A stretch of 64,000 nt of DNA from JAPHSX01 sp050298555 (GTDB lineage Bacteria > Pseudomonadota > Gammaproteobacteria > Thiohalomonadales > Thiohalomonadaceae). The stretch lies in the NCBI GenBank assembly GCA_050298555.1, contig JBNKUL010000062.1, positions 1 to 64,000 on the forward strand, in the 5' to 3' direction. Numbering within the stretch: the stretch's first letter is position 1; the number at the start of each line of letters is the position of its first letter. The position numbers and the translations under genes were made by a program. Shown piece by piece: positions 24,565-33,882 of this stretch. The notes beneath the pieces are model-generated. The model had not been told where the DNA came from, did no database searches, and worked only from the letters and a program-made list of their open reading frames with translations.

Positions 24565-25680
24565 ATGAAATTTGACCTAATTACCACCGAAAACAACGCC
24601 CGCCGTGGCCGCCTCACATTTGAGCGCGGTACCGTGGAGACCCCCGCCTTTATGCCGGTGGGCACCTACGGCACGGTCAAGGCGATGACTCCGGAGGAGC
24701 TCGAGGGGATGGGGGCCGAGATCATCCTCGGCAATACCTTCCACCTGATGCTGCGCCCCGGCACCGATGTCATCGAGGCCCACGGCGACCTGCACGACTT
24801 TATGCACTGGAAGGGGCCGATCCTCACCGACTCGGGCGGTTTCCAGGTCTTCTCCCTCGGCGATATGCGCAAGATCACCGAGGAGGGGGTCACCTTCGCC
24901 TCACCGGTGAACGGCTCCAGGGTCTTCATGGGACCGGAGGAGTCGATGGCGGTACAGCGGGCGCTGGGCTCCGACATTGTGATGATCTTCGACGAGTGCA
25001 CCCCGTACCCGGCCACCGAGACCGAGGCGCGCCTCTCCATGGAGCTCTCGCTGCGCTGGGCGAAACGCTCAAAAGAGGCCCACGGCGACAACCCTAATGC
25101 CCTGTTCGGCATCGTGCAGGGGGGAATGTACGAGAACCTGCGCCAGGTCTCCCTCGACGGCCTTACCGAGATCGGTTTCGACGGCTATGCCATCGGCGGC
25201 CTCTCGGTGGGCGAGCCCAAGGACGATATGATGCGCATCCTCGATTTCCTCGGCCCGCGTATGCCCAGCGACCGCCCCCGCTACCTGATGGGGGTGGGCA
25301 AGCCGGAGGATATCGTTGAGGCGGTGCGCCGCGGCGTCGATATGTTCGACTGCGTGATGCCGACCCGCAACGCTCGTAACGGCCACCTCTTCACCTCCGA
25401 GGGGGTGGTGAAGATCCGCAATGCCACCCACCAGTTCGACACCCGTCCATTGGATGAGCGCTGCGACTGTTACACCTGCCGCAACTACAGTCGCTCCTAC
25501 CTGCGCCACCTGGATAAGACCGGCGAGATCCTCGGCTCGCGCCTGAATACCATCCACAACCTGCACTACTACCAGAGCCTGATGCGTGGCCTGCGCGAAG
25601 CGATCGACGAGGGCCGACTGGATGAGTATGTGAACGAGTTCTATTCCCTGCGGTCACAACCTGTACCGCCTGTGGCATAA
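24565..25680 (+). CDS. tgt: queuine tRNA-ribosyltransferase Tgt
   Basis: Tgt swaps guanine 34 of tRNAs for Asp, Asn, His and Tyr for preQ1. The 371-residue protein keeps the catalytic aspartate D89 in LTDSGGFQVFSL, the nucleophile aspartate in RRGVDMFDCVMPTRNARNG and the zinc site (CDCYTC plus a downstream His in NTIHNLHYY). ATG at 24565 was chosen by family alignment over the longer open frame, whose extra 23 codons overlap the end of queA. Confidence 0.97.
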   Translation: MKFDLITTENNARRGRLTFERGTVETPAFMPVGTYGTVKAMTPEELEGMGAEIILGNTFHLMLRPGTDVIEAHGDLHDFMHWKGPILTDSGGFQVFSLGDMRKITEEGVTFASPVNGSRVFMGPEESMAVQRALGSDIVMIFDECTPYPATETEARLSMELSLRWAKRSKEAHGDNPNALFGIVQGGMYENLRQVSLDGLTEIGFDGYAIGGLSVGEPKDDMMRILDFLGPRMPSDRPRYLMGVGKPEDIVEAVRRGVDMFDCVMPTRNARNGHLFTSEGVVKIRNATHQFDTRPLDERCDCYTCRNYSRSYLRHLDKTGEILGSRLNTIHNLHYYQSLMRGLREAIDEGRLDEYVNEFYSLRSQPVPPVA

Positions 25681-25759
25681 TGGGATGCAAATACTGGTCG
25701 TTGCCCTATGCTGCACCGTAACTAATTGAATTAATTGAAAAACAACCAAGGAAATAGCA

Positions 25760-26095
25760 ATGAGCTTTTTTATCTCTGACGCCATGGCCGAAGCGGCCCC
25801 CGCCGCCGCACAGCAGCCTGACCCGATCGCGAGCCTGCTGCCGCTGGTCATTCTTTTTGTCGTCTTCTACTTCCTGCTGATCCGCCCGCAGTCCAAGCGC
25901 GCCAAGGAGCACAAGGCGATGGTGGCGGCTCTCTCCAAGGGCGATGAGATCGTCATCCAGGGCGGCATCTACGGCAAGGTGATCGAGGTAGGTGAGGAGC
26001 ACCTGGTCGTTGAGATCGCCGACAACACCCAGGTGAAGCTGCAGCGTGCCGCCATCGGCAGCCTGCTGCCCAAGGGCACCATCAAGAGCCTGTAA
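25760..26095 (+). CDS. yajC: preprotein translocase subunit YajC
   Basis: YajC is the small accessory partner of SecDF and the SecYEG/YidC holo-translocon. The 111-residue protein has one membrane helix (about 25-43, LLPLVILFVVFYFLLIRPQ), then the conserved QSKRAKEHKAM and the basic-acidic domain GDEIVIQGGIYGKV. A 79-base gap after tgt has an ATTGAATTAATTG stretch and AAGGAA before the ATG. secD and secF follow. Confidence 0.95.
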   Translation: MSFFISDAMAEAAPAAAQQPDPIASLLPLVILFVVFYFLLIRPQSKRAKEHKAMVAALSKGDEIVIQGGIYGKVIEVGEEHLVVEIADNTQVKLQRAAIGSLLPKGTIKSL

Positions 26096-26143
26096 CAGTC
26101 CGGCCCCTGAGCTGAACAAGAGCTGGTAACGACATAATAAAAG

Positions 26144-26166
26144 GCCCGCCGCCGGACCTGGCGGGC
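26144..26166 (+). other. hairpin between yajC and secD
   Basis: GCCCGCC (26144-26150) and GGCGGGC (26160-26166) form a 7-bp stem with a 9-base loop, ending 17 bases before the secD start. There is no T tract. It could affect secD translation or mRNA processing; function unknown. Confidence 0.4.
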
Positions 26167-26183
26167 ACCACCCAGGTACCACC

Positions 26184-28040
26184 ATGATTAACCAATATCC
26201 CGTCTGGAAGTACTTCGTCATCGTCGCGCTGCTGATCATCGGCGCTATCTATGCCGTGCCCAACCTCTACGGCGACGACCCGGCGCTGCAGATCTCCGCT
26301 AACCGCATGGCCGAGGTCGATACCAACACCCGCGACCGTGTGCTCAAGCTGCTCGAAGAGAAGCAGTTGCCGGTCAAGTCCTACGAGTTCCGCCCCGGCC
26401 TGATGCTGGTGCGCTTTAAGGATACCGACACCCAACTCAAGGCCTACGAGCCACTGCAGCGGGCACTGGGCGACAACTACACCGCGGCGATGAACCTGGC
26501 ACCGGCCACGCCCGAGTGGTTGCGCCGCTTCAACGCGCTGCCGATGTATCTCGGCCTCGACCTGCGCGGTGGTGTCCACTTCCTGATGGAGGTCGACATG
26601 GACGCGGCGCTGGCCAAGGCGGCCGAGCGATATGTCGGCGACCTGCGTACCCTGCTGCGTGACAACAAGGTGCGTTACCTCACCATTACTGACAAGAACC
26701 AGCGCGTGGAGATGCGTTTCCGCACCGCCGAGGAGCTGAACAAGGCGCACAACGTTATCCATAACGAGTACCGTGAGCTGGAACTGCTGGACGAGCAGGG
26801 CGACAACGGTTTCTTCCTCTACGCCGCACTCAACGAGCAGGCCAGGCTGGAGACCACCAAGTTCGCGTTGCAGCAGAACATCACTACCCTGCGCAAGCGG
26901 GTTAACGAGCTGGGCGTGGCCGAGCCGGTGATCCAGCAGCAGGGTCAGGACCGTATCGTGGTGCAGCTGCCCGGCGTGCAGGACACCGCTCGCGCCAAGG
27001 AGACCATTGGCGCCACCGCTACCCTGGAGTACCACGCGGTGGATGAGGAGCACGATGTCGCCAATGCCCTGGCGGGCCGCGTGCCCTTTGGCTCGCGCCT
27101 CTATGAGGACCGTAATGGCCGTCCGGTGCTGCTGAAGAAGAGCATCATCGTCAGCGGTGACCAGATCGTCGATGCCGCCTCCGGCCTCGATTCGCAAAAC
27201 GGCCTGCCCATGGTTAGCGTGACCCTCGATGCCAAGGGCGCCAAGCGCATGAGCAACTTCACCCGCGACAATGTCGGCAAGGGGATGGCGGTGGTCTACA
27301 TCGAGTCGAAGAGCGAGAGCCGCATCGTCAACGGCGAGGTGGTGAAGAGCACCCGGCGCATCGAGGAGGTGATCAGCATCGCCAACATCCGCGAGCACTT
27401 CAGCAAGCGATTCCAGACCACCGGCCTGGACAGCGGTGCCGAGGCGCACAAGCTGGCGCTGTTGCTGCGCGCCGGTGCCCTTGCCGCGCCGATGCAGATC
27501 GTCGAAGAGCGTACCATCGGTCCCAGCCTCGGCCAGGACAACATCGACCAGGGCTTCCTCTCGGTCGTCATCGGCTTCCTCTTCGTGCTGGTCTTTATGG
27601 CGCTTTGGTACAAGGGCTTTGGCATGGTGGCCAACCTGGCGCTGGGGCTGAACCTGATCTTCATCGTCGCCGTGCTCTCCCTGCTGCAGGCGACCCTGAC
27701 CCTGCCCGGCATCGCCGGTATCGTGCTCACCGTCGGTATGGCGGTAGACGCCAACGTGCTGATCTTTGAGCGTATCCGTGAGGAGCTGCGGGTCGGCAAC
27801 ACGCCGCACGCGGCGATCCACGCCGGTTACGAGAAGGCCTTCTCTACCATCGCCGACGCCAACGTCACCACCCTGATCGCGGCACTGGTGCTGTTCGGTT
27901 TCGGTACCGGCCCCATCAAGGGCTTCGCCATCACCCTTTCCATCGGCATCATCACCTCCATGTTCACCGCGATTATGGTGACCCGCGCCGTGGTCAACCT
28001 GGCGGTGGGGCGCAAGCGCCTTAAAGGGCTGTCGATTTAG
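26184..28040 (+). CDS. secD: protein-export membrane protein SecD
   Basis: SecD with SecF uses the proton gradient to help pull proteins out of SecYEG on the periplasmic side. The 618-residue protein has one N-terminal membrane helix, the D1 motif GLDLRGGVHFLMEVD, the large periplasmic P1 domain and five more helices from about 450 on. The conserved GMAVDANVLIFERIREEL motif of the proton path is intact. secF follows 15 bases after its stop. Confidence 0.97.
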   Translation: MINQYPVWKYFVIVALLIIGAIYAVPNLYGDDPALQISANRMAEVDTNTRDRVLKLLEEKQLPVKSYEFRPGLMLVRFKDTDTQLKAYEPLQRALGDNYTAAMNLAPATPEWLRRFNALPMYLGLDLRGGVHFLMEVDMDAALAKAAERYVGDLRTLLRDNKVRYLTITDKNQRVEMRFRTAEELNKAHNVIHNEYRELELLDEQGDNGFFLYAALNEQARLETTKFALQQNITTLRKRVNELGVAEPVIQQQGQDRIVVQLPGVQDTARAKETIGATATLEYHAVDEEHDVANALAGRVPFGSRLYEDRNGRPVLLKKSIIVSGDQIVDAASGLDSQNGLPMVSVTLDAKGAKRMSNFTRDNVGKGMAVVYIESKSESRIVNGEVVKSTRRIEEVISIANIREHFSKRFQTTGLDSGAEAHKLALLLRAGALAAPMQIVEERTIGPSLGQDNIDQGFLSVVIGFLFVLVFMALWYKGFGMVANLALGLNLIFIVAVLSLLQATLTLPGIAGIVLTVGMAVDANVLIFERIREELRVGNTPHAAIHAGYEKAFSTIADANVTTLIAALVLFGFGTGPIKGFAITLSIGIITSMFTAIMVTRAVVNLAVGRKRLKGLSI

Positions 28041-28055
28041 GCTAGGGAGAGAACC

Positions 28056-28991
28056 ATGCAGATTTTTAAACAAGAGACCACATTCAACTTCATGGGCGGC
28101 CGTAAGCTGGCCATGATCTTCTCCGCTCTACTGCTGCTGGTGGCCATCGGTTCCATCGTCAGCCGTGGCTTTAATTTCGGTATCGACTTTACCGGCGGCA
28201 CTCTGGTGGAGGTCGGCTACCCGCAGGGAGTGGAGCTGAGCGGGATCCGCGACGCCCTGCACGGGGCGGGCTACGGTGATGCGGTGGTGCAGCACTTCGG
28301 TACCGCCAGCGATGTGCTGATTCGCCTTGCCCCCAAGGAGGGGCTGAGCAGCGCCGAGCTGAGCGACAACGTCTTTCGTACCCTGAAGATCGAGAACGAT
28401 GGAGCCGAACTGCGCCGTGTCGAGTTCGTCGGCCCGCAGGTGGGGGATGAGCTGACCAATGACGGCGGTCTGGCGATGATCTATGCCCTGATCGGTATCC
28501 TCATCTACGTGGCGCTGCGTTTCGAGTACCGCTTCGCCGTTGGCTCGGTGGCGGCGCTGGTGCACGATGTCATCATTACACTCGGCGTCTTTTCGCTGCT
28601 GCAGCTGGACTTTGACCTCACCGTGCTGGCAGCGATTCTGGCGGTGATCGGTTACTCGCTCAACGATACCATCGTGGTGTTCGACCGCATTCGCGAGAAC
28701 TTCCGCAAGCTGCGCAAGGGGACGCCCGAGGAGATCGTCAACGCCTCACTCAACCAGACCCTCTCGCGCACCATGATGACCTCGGTCACCACCTTGCTGG
28801 TGCTGATCGCGCTGTTCGTCTTCGGCGGTGAGCTGATCCACGGCTTTGCCACCGCGCTTATCGTCGGTGTGGTTATCGGTACCTACTCCTCCATCTACGT
28901 TGCCAGCGCCTCGGCCCTGGCCCTCGGTATCACCAAGGAAGACCTGATGCCGGTGGAGAAGGAGGGGGCCGAGCTTGACGACATGCCGTAA
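28056..28991 (+). CDS. secF: protein-export membrane protein SecF
   Basis: The 311-residue partner of SecD has six membrane helices, with FGIDFTGGTLVEVGYP near the N-terminus and the conserved GYSLNDTIVVFDRIRENFR in helices 4-5. ATG 28056 sits behind GGGAGAG. A 27-base gap leads to folP, so the sec genes may be read through into folP-glmM. Confidence 0.97.
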   Translation: MQIFKQETTFNFMGGRKLAMIFSALLLLVAIGSIVSRGFNFGIDFTGGTLVEVGYPQGVELSGIRDALHGAGYGDAVVQHFGTASDVLIRLAPKEGLSSAELSDNVFRTLKIENDGAELRRVEFVGPQVGDELTNDGGLAMIYALIGILIYVALRFEYRFAVGSVAALVHDVIITLGVFSLLQLDFDLTVLAAILAVIGYSLNDTIVVFDRIRENFRKLRKGTPEEIVNASLNQTLSRTMMTSVTTLLVLIALFVFGGELIHGFATALIVGVVIGTYSSIYVASASALALGITKEDLMPVEKEGAELDDMP

Positions 28992-29018
28992 CGGCAGGCC
29001 CCAGGTTCTGAGCGTCTA

Positions 29019-29861
29019 ATGCTCCTCGACTGCGGCGGCAAGACCCTGGACCTCACCACCCCTCGGGTGATGGGGATCCTCAACGTTACCCCCGACTCCT
29101 TCTCCGATGGCGGCCGCTTCGTGCGCCGCGAGCAGGCCATCGAACAGGCCTTGCGTATGGTGGAGGAGGGGGCGGCGATTATCGATATCGGTGGTGAGTC
29201 GACCCGTCCCGGTGCCGCCGAGGTACCAACGCAGCAGGAGCTGGAGCGGGTGATCCCGCTGATCGAGGCGCTGGCGCCGGAACTGCCGGTACCGATCTCG
29301 GTCGACACCTCCAAGCCGGAGGTGATGCTGGCGGCCGCCGCTGCCGGGGCCGGTATGATCAATGACGTCTACGCCCTGCGCCGTGAGGGGGCGCTGCAGG
29401 CGGCGGCACAGGCGGCACTGCCGCTCTGCCTGATGCACATGCAGGGCGAGCCGCGCACCATGCAGGCCGAACCGCACTATGAGGATGTGGTGGCCGAGGT
29501 GGGGGCGTTTCTTCAGCAGCGCATGGTGGACTGCGAGGCGGCGGGGATTGAGCGGGGGCGTATCCTGCTCGACCCCGGCTTCGGTTTCGGCAAGACATTG
29601 CAACATAACCTCATCCTGCTCAAACACCTGGCCGAATTGCACGAACTGGGCGCACCGCTGCTGGTGGGAATGTCGCGCAAGTCCATGATCGGGCTGGTGC
29701 TCGATGCCCCGGTGGAGCAGCGTCTTCACGGTAGCGTGGCGGTAGCGACGATGGCGGCGATGGCGGGGGCACAGCTCATCCGTGTGCACGACGTTAAGGC
29801 GACGGTGGATGCGCTGAAGATGGTGGCCGCGGTGAAGGGCGCGGAATCGACAGTTAATTAG
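29019..29861 (+). CDS. folP: dihydropteroate synthase FolP
   Basis: FolP joins p-aminobenzoate to dihydropterin pyrophosphate in folate synthesis and is the sulfonamide target. The 280-residue TIM-barrel protein shows the family blocks MGILNVTPDSFSDGG, IDIGGESTRPGA, INDVYALR, LCLMHMQGEPRTMQ, LLDPGFGFGKT and GMSRKSMIG, and ends with the RVHDV motif. folP-glmM order is the usual one; ftsH, which precedes folP in E. coli, is not here. Confidence 0.97.
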   Translation: MLLDCGGKTLDLTTPRVMGILNVTPDSFSDGGRFVRREQAIEQALRMVEEGAAIIDIGGESTRPGAAEVPTQQELERVIPLIEALAPELPVPISVDTSKPEVMLAAAAAGAGMINDVYALRREGALQAAAQAALPLCLMHMQGEPRTMQAEPHYEDVVAEVGAFLQQRMVDCEAAGIERGRILLDPGFGFGKTLQHNLILLKHLAELHELGAPLLVGMSRKSMIGLVLDAPVEQRLHGSVAVATMAAMAGAQLIRVHDVKATVDALKMVAAVKGAESTVN

Positions 29862-29870
29862 GGGACTAGG

Positions 29871-31211
29871 GTGAGCCGTAAATATTTCGGAACTGACGGT
29901 ATTCGGGGCAAGGTGGGCAACTATCCGGTGACCCCCGACTTTATGCTCAAGCTCGGCTGGGCCGCGGGCCGTGTACTGGCCAACGGTGAGGGCGGCAAGG
30001 TGGTGATCGGTAAGGACACCCGCATCTCCGGCTATATGTTCGAATCGGCGCTGGAGGCAGGGCTGGCGGCGGCCGGGGTCGACATCCTGTTACTCGGCCC
30101 CATGCCCACCCCGGCGGTGGCCTACCTCACCCGTACCCTGCACGCCGATGCCGGTATCGTCATCAGTGCCTCTCACAACCCTTACGGCGACAACGGTATC
30201 AAGTTCTTTTTCAGCGACGGCAGCAAGCTGCCCGACGAGGTAGAGCAGGCGATCGAGGCGGAGCTGGACAAGGAGATGGAGCTGGTCCCCTCATCACAGC
30301 TGGGCAGGGCGAGCCGCGTGGTCGATGCCGGTGGCCGCTATATCGAGTTCTGCAAGAGCCGCTTCCCCAAACAGCTGGACCTGAAGGGGCTGAAGCTGGT
30401 CATCGACTGCTCCCACGGCGCCACCTACCACGTCGCCCCCAGCGTATTTAGCGAACTGGGGGCCAGGGTCCACGTCATCGGTGCCGAGCCGGACGGCCTC
30501 AACATCAACGTCAGCTGCGGCTCCACCCATCCCGAGGTGCTGCAGCACGAGGTGCTGGCACAGGGGGCCGACCTGGGCATCGCCTTCGACGGCGACGGCG
30601 ACCGGGTGATTATGGTCGACCACGAGGGCGAGGTGGTCGATGGGGACGAGCTCATCTATATCATCGCCTCGCAGCCGCGTGAGCCCCGGCTGCCCGGTGT
30701 GGTCGGCACGCTGATGAGCAATCTGGGAATGGAGGTCGCACTGAAGCGTCAGGGCATCGACTTTGCCCGTGCCAGGGTGGGTGACCGCTACGTGATGGAG
30801 ACCCTGCGCGAGAAGGGGTGGAGCCTGGGAGGCGAGTCCTCGGGCCATATTATCTGCACCAACTGCACTACCACCGGCGACGGCATCATCGCCGCCCTGC
30901 AGGTGCTGTGGGCAGTGGTGGAGCAGGGCAAGGGGCTGCATGAGCTCAAGTCAGGCATGACCAAGTACCCGCAGACACTGATCAATGTGCGCCTGGGCGG
31001 CGGTTTTGTGCTGGCCGAGTCCGAGGTGGTGAAGCAGGCGGTAGCCGCTGCCGAGCAGGAGCTGGGTGACAGCGGCCGTGTACTGCTGCGTCCCTCCGGC
31101 ACCGAGCCGCTGGTGCGGGTGATGGTGGAGGGCGAGGACGCCGCGCAGGTGGAGCGGCTGGCGAAACAGCTCGCTGCGGTGGTGGAGCAGGCGGTTGCCG
31201 CCGCCAATTGA
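29871..31211 (+). CDS. glmM: phosphoglucosamine mutase GlmM
   Basis: GlmM turns glucosamine-6-phosphate into glucosamine-1-phosphate for UDP-GlcNAc, hence peptidoglycan and LPS. The 446-residue protein is full length. The phosphorylated serine is S101 in ISASHNPYGDNG, the Mg2+ loop is DGDGD (240-244) and the sugar loop GGESSGH is present. GTG start at 29871 lies 9 bases after the folP stop with GGGGACTAGG before it. Confidence 0.97.
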   Translation: MSRKYFGTDGIRGKVGNYPVTPDFMLKLGWAAGRVLANGEGGKVVIGKDTRISGYMFESALEAGLAAAGVDILLLGPMPTPAVAYLTRTLHADAGIVISASHNPYGDNGIKFFFSDGSKLPDEVEQAIEAELDKEMELVPSSQLGRASRVVDAGGRYIEFCKSRFPKQLDLKGLKLVIDCSHGATYHVAPSVFSELGARVHVIGAEPDGLNINVSCGSTHPEVLQHEVLAQGADLGIAFDGDGDRVIMVDHEGEVVDGDELIYIIASQPREPRLPGVVGTLMSNLGMEVALKRQGIDFARARVGDRYVMETLREKGWSLGGESSGHIICTNCTTTGDGIIAALQVLWAVVEQGKGLHELKSGMTKYPQTLINVRLGGGFVLAESEVVKQAVAAAEQELGDSGRVLLRPSGTEPLVRVMVEGEDAAQVERLAKQLAAVVEQAVAAAN

Positions 31212-31320
31212 GCACATCTATATAAAGCCGATTGATTTATGGGCCGCATGCGGGTAAGCTTCGCGGCTTAATTTTTTACGTTGATTCAACTCACTAGAGC
31301 AGATAGTCAGGGGAAACAGG

Positions 31321-32073
31321 ATGCGACAGAAACTCGTTGCCGGTAACTGGAAGATGAATGGCTCCAAGGCCTCCATCAAGGAGCTGCTCGACGGCATCAA
31401 ACAAGGCATCGGCGATGTAGCCGATTCCGAAGTGGCTGTCTGCCCCCCCGCCATCTACCTCGGTGAGGTTGAGTCACAGCTGAGCGGCACCCCCATCGCC
31501 TGGGGTGCGCAGAACCTCAGCACCGAGGCCAGCGGCGCCTTCACCGGCGAGACCTCTGCCTCCATGATCAACGACTTCAATTGCAAGTACGTCCTGGTCG
31601 GTCACTCCGAGCGCCGCACCCTCTACGGTGAGGACGACGCCACTGTTGCCAAGAAGTTCGCCGTGGCCCGCGCCGCCGGCCTCAAGCCGGTGCTCTGCAT
31701 CGGTGAGACCCTGGAGGAGCGTGAGTCCGGTGTTACCGAAGCGGTGTGTGCCCGCCAGATCCAGGCCGTCATCGACCTGGAGGGTATTGCCGCCCTGGCC
31801 GACGGCGTTATCGCCTACGAGCCGGTATGGGCCATCGGCACCGGCAAGACTGCCAGCCCCGAGCAGGCGCAGGAGGTTCACGCCTTCATCCGCAAGAGCC
31901 TGGCCGAGCAGGACGCCGCCGTCGCCGAGAAGGTACAGATCCTCTACGGTGGCAGCATGAACGCCGGCAACGCCGCCGAGCTGCTGGCCCAGGAAGATAT
32001 CGACGGTGGTCTCATCGGCGGTGCCTCGCTCAAGGCCGAGGACTTCCTCACCATCTGCCGTGCCGCCGGTTAA
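31321..32073 (+). CDS. tpiA: triosephosphate isomerase
   Basis: TpiA interconverts dihydroxyacetone phosphate and glyceraldehyde-3-phosphate. The 250-residue protein has the substrate lysine in GNWKMNG (K11), the histidine in VGHSERR, the catalytic glutamate in AYEPVWAIGTGKTA and the phosphate loop near YGGSMNAGN. It sits between glmM and secG, a common placement in gammaproteobacteria. A 109-base gap upstream with AT-rich patches may hold its own promoter. Confidence 0.97.
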   Translation: MRQKLVAGNWKMNGSKASIKELLDGIKQGIGDVADSEVAVCPPAIYLGEVESQLSGTPIAWGAQNLSTEASGAFTGETSASMINDFNCKYVLVGHSERRTLYGEDDATVAKKFAVARAAGLKPVLCIGETLEERESGVTEAVCARQIQAVIDLEGIAALADGVIAYEPVWAIGTGKTASPEQAQEVHAFIRKSLAEQDAAVAEKVQILYGGSMNAGNAAELLAQEDIDGGLIGGASLKAEDFLTICRAAG

Positions 32074-32095
32074 TTAACAGAGAACAGACACAAAC

Positions 32096-32500
32096 ATGGA
32101 AACGGTCATTCTTATCGTCCACGTCCTCGCCGCTGTCGGCGTCATCGCGCTGGTGCTGCTGCAGCAGGGTAAGGGCGCGGATATGGGTGCCGCCTTCGGC
32201 AGTGGGGCCTCCTCCACCGTCTTCGGCAGCCAGGGCTCATCGTCATTTATTACTCGTGCCACCGCGATTCTGGCGACGGTATTCTTCGTTACCAGCCTCT
32301 CCCTGGCCGTTTTTTCCAGCCGTGGTGTCGACAATGCCAGCGTTACCGAAACTGCGGTAACAGAAGGTGTTGACTCCGGGGCCGCTGTCGCGGAAGATAT
32401 GCCGTCCGCGCCGCAGGCACCTGCCGCGGAAGCCGCTGGCGACATGCCTGTGGCACCAGCTGCGAACGCTACCGAGGGTAACGCTCCGCAGTCCAACTAG
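32096..32500 (+). CDS. secG: preprotein translocase subunit SecG
   Basis: SecG is the small helper subunit of the SecYEG channel. The 134-residue protein has two membrane helices (about 1-20 and 52-72) with the family motifs VLLQQGKGADMGAAFGSGAS and SSSFITRATAILATVFF. The C-terminal 50 residues are Ala/Glu/Pro-rich and not conserved, somewhat longer than in E. coli (110 residues). tRNA-Leu(GAG) follows 10 bases after its stop. Confidence 0.95.
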   Translation: METVILIVHVLAAVGVIALVLLQQGKGADMGAAFGSGASSTVFGSQGSSSFITRATAILATVFFVTSLSLAVFSSRGVDNASVTETAVTEGVDSGAAVAEDMPSAPQAPAAEAAGDMPVAPAANATEGNAPQSN

Positions 32501-32510
32501 TAGTAAACAA

Positions 32511-32595
32511 GCCGAAGTGGTGAAATTGGTAGACACGCTATCTTGAGGGGGTAGTGGGGCGACCCGTGCCGGTTCGAGTCCGGCCTTCGGCACCA
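32511..32595 (+). tRNA. leuU: tRNA-Leu(GAG)
   Basis: An 85-base cloverleaf with encoded CCA. Acceptor stem GCCGAAG/CTTCGGC, anticodon loop TTGAGGG (anticodon GAG), long variable arm, T arm GGTTCGAGTCC. secG followed by this same tRNA is the E. coli secG-leuU order. It is probably cut out of the secG transcript. Confidence 0.96.
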
Positions 32596-32603
32596 TACAA
32601 CAG

Positions 32604-32639
32604 ACAAAGCCCGCACCTGGTATCAGGTGCGGGCTTTGT
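32604..32639 (+). terminator. terminator after secG-leuU
   Basis: ACAAAGCCCGCACCTG (32604-32619) pairs perfectly with CAGGTGCGGGCTTTGT (32624-32639) around a 4-base loop. The A and T runs at the stem base make it able to act on both strands. Confidence 0.85.
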
Positions 32640-32922
32640 CGTTTCAGGCCCCGAAAACATAAGAACAACCCCCTTTGTGACAGTCATTGGCAGGTGTGGG
32701 GCCGCACTCAAAATGTCATATAACGACAATTAATAATCTCTTTGGGTCTATTCATATTTTTTCTGCAAATTCACCAAGTTACATGTGGAAAAGGGTAGCG
32801 ATTTTGGCTTCTCTGTTGCAGAATGTGGGCTCTTGTTTGCGGCGCTGAGAATATTTTTTCATCGTTCTGTCATGACGGACGCAAGACTTTACGAATAGCA
32901 AGAATAGAACTAGTTCGGCTTC

Positions 32923-32952
32923 TTGACAGTGTGATTTTTCGCTGCATACACT
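32923..32952 (+). promoter_or_regulatory. likely sigma-70 promoter of the nuo operon
   Basis: TTGACA (32923-32928), an 18-base spacer and TACACT (32947-32952) lie about 75 bases before nuoA. The 32640-33026 gap has no gene and is AT-rich compared with its neighbours, as expected for the control region of a large operon; other promoters or regulator sites there cannot be told by eye. Confidence 0.5.
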
Positions 32953-33026
32953 CGAAGCCCTTTTTGAAAACCAACAAGTCAAGCAATCGATAGATTGCAT
33001 AAATTATAGAGGGGGATGGCAGCTAC

Positions 33027-33383
33027 ATGCTCGAAAATTACCTACCCATCCTGATTTTCATCGGTGTCGGCCTGGTGGTCGGCGGCGGTATGATTGCGGC
33101 GGGTTTCCTGTTGGGGCCGAATAAGCCTGACAGCGAGAAACTGACACCCTACGAGTGCGGATTCGAGGCATTCGAGGATGCGCGCATGAAGTTCGATGTG
33201 CGCTTCTACCTGGTCGCAATTCTCTTCATTATCTTTGACCTTGAGATCGCCTTTCTCTTTCCGTGGGCAGTGGTACTGCGAGACATCGGCATGTTCGGTT
33301 TCCTCGCTATGGTGCTGTTCCTCGCGATTCTGGTGATCGGCTTTATCTATGAGTGGAAGAAAGGGGCGCTGCAGTGGGAATAA
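33027..33383 (+). CDS. nuoA: complex I subunit NuoA
   Basis: First gene of a 14-gene operon for proton-pumping NADH:quinone oxidoreductase. The 118-residue protein has three membrane helices with the conserved loop PYECGFEAFEDARMKFDVRF between helices 1 and 2. AGAGGGGGA stands 10 bases before the ATG. Its end overlaps the start of nuoB by 10 bases. Confidence 0.97.
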   Translation: MLENYLPILIFIGVGLVVGGGMIAAGFLLGPNKPDSEKLTPYECGFEAFEDARMKFDVRFYLVAILFIIFDLEIAFLFPWAVVLRDIGMFGFLAMVLFLAILVIGFIYEWKKGALQWE

Positions 33384-33877
33384 TTGAAGGACGTTTGGAA
33401 GAGGGGTTCGTTACCACCACTCTCGATAGCGTTATCAACTGGGCACGTACCGGCTCCATGTGGCCGATGACCTTCGGTCTGGCCTGCTGTGCGGTAGAGA
33501 TGATGCATGCCGGTGCCTCGCGCTATGACCTGGACCGCTTCGGCATCATCTTCCGCCCGTCACCGCGTCAGTCCGATGTGATGATCGTGGCCGGTACCCT
33601 GTGTAACAAGATGGCCCCCGCCCTGCGCCGCGTCTACGACCAGATGGCCGAGCCGCGCTGGGTGATCTCCATGGGGTCCTGTGCCAATGGTGGTGGTTAC
33701 TACCACTACTCCTACTCCGTAGTGCGCGGCTGTGACCGCATTGTTCCCGTTGATGTCTACGTACCGGGCTGCCCGCCGACGGCTGAGGCACTGCTCTACG
33801 GCATCCTGCAGTTGCAGAACAAGATTCGCCGCACCAGCACTATTGCCCGTCAACCATCGTCTGAAAAACGAGCCTGA
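33374..33877 (+). CDS. nuoB: complex I subunit NuoB
   Basis: NuoB carries the last iron-sulfur cluster (N2), which hands electrons to quinone. The 167-residue form begins at GTG 33374 (M-G-I-I-E-G-R-L), inside the end of nuoA; the longer open frame adds seven unrelated codons. Cluster ligands are visible in FGLACCAVEMM, GSCANGGGYY and YVPGCPPTAEALL. Confidence 0.97.
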   Translation: MGIIEGRLEEGFVTTTLDSVINWARTGSMWPMTFGLACCAVEMMHAGASRYDLDRFGIIFRPSPRQSDVMIVAGTLCNKMAPALRRVYDQMAEPRWVISMGSCANGGGYYHYSYSVVRGCDRIVPVDVYVPGCPPTAEALLYGILQLQNKIRRTSTIARQPSSEKRA

Positions 33878-33882
33878 TCACG

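Noticed and set aside
26082..28073. 663-codon minus-strand frame over secD
   Set aside because: Antisense shadow of secD; no family similarity.
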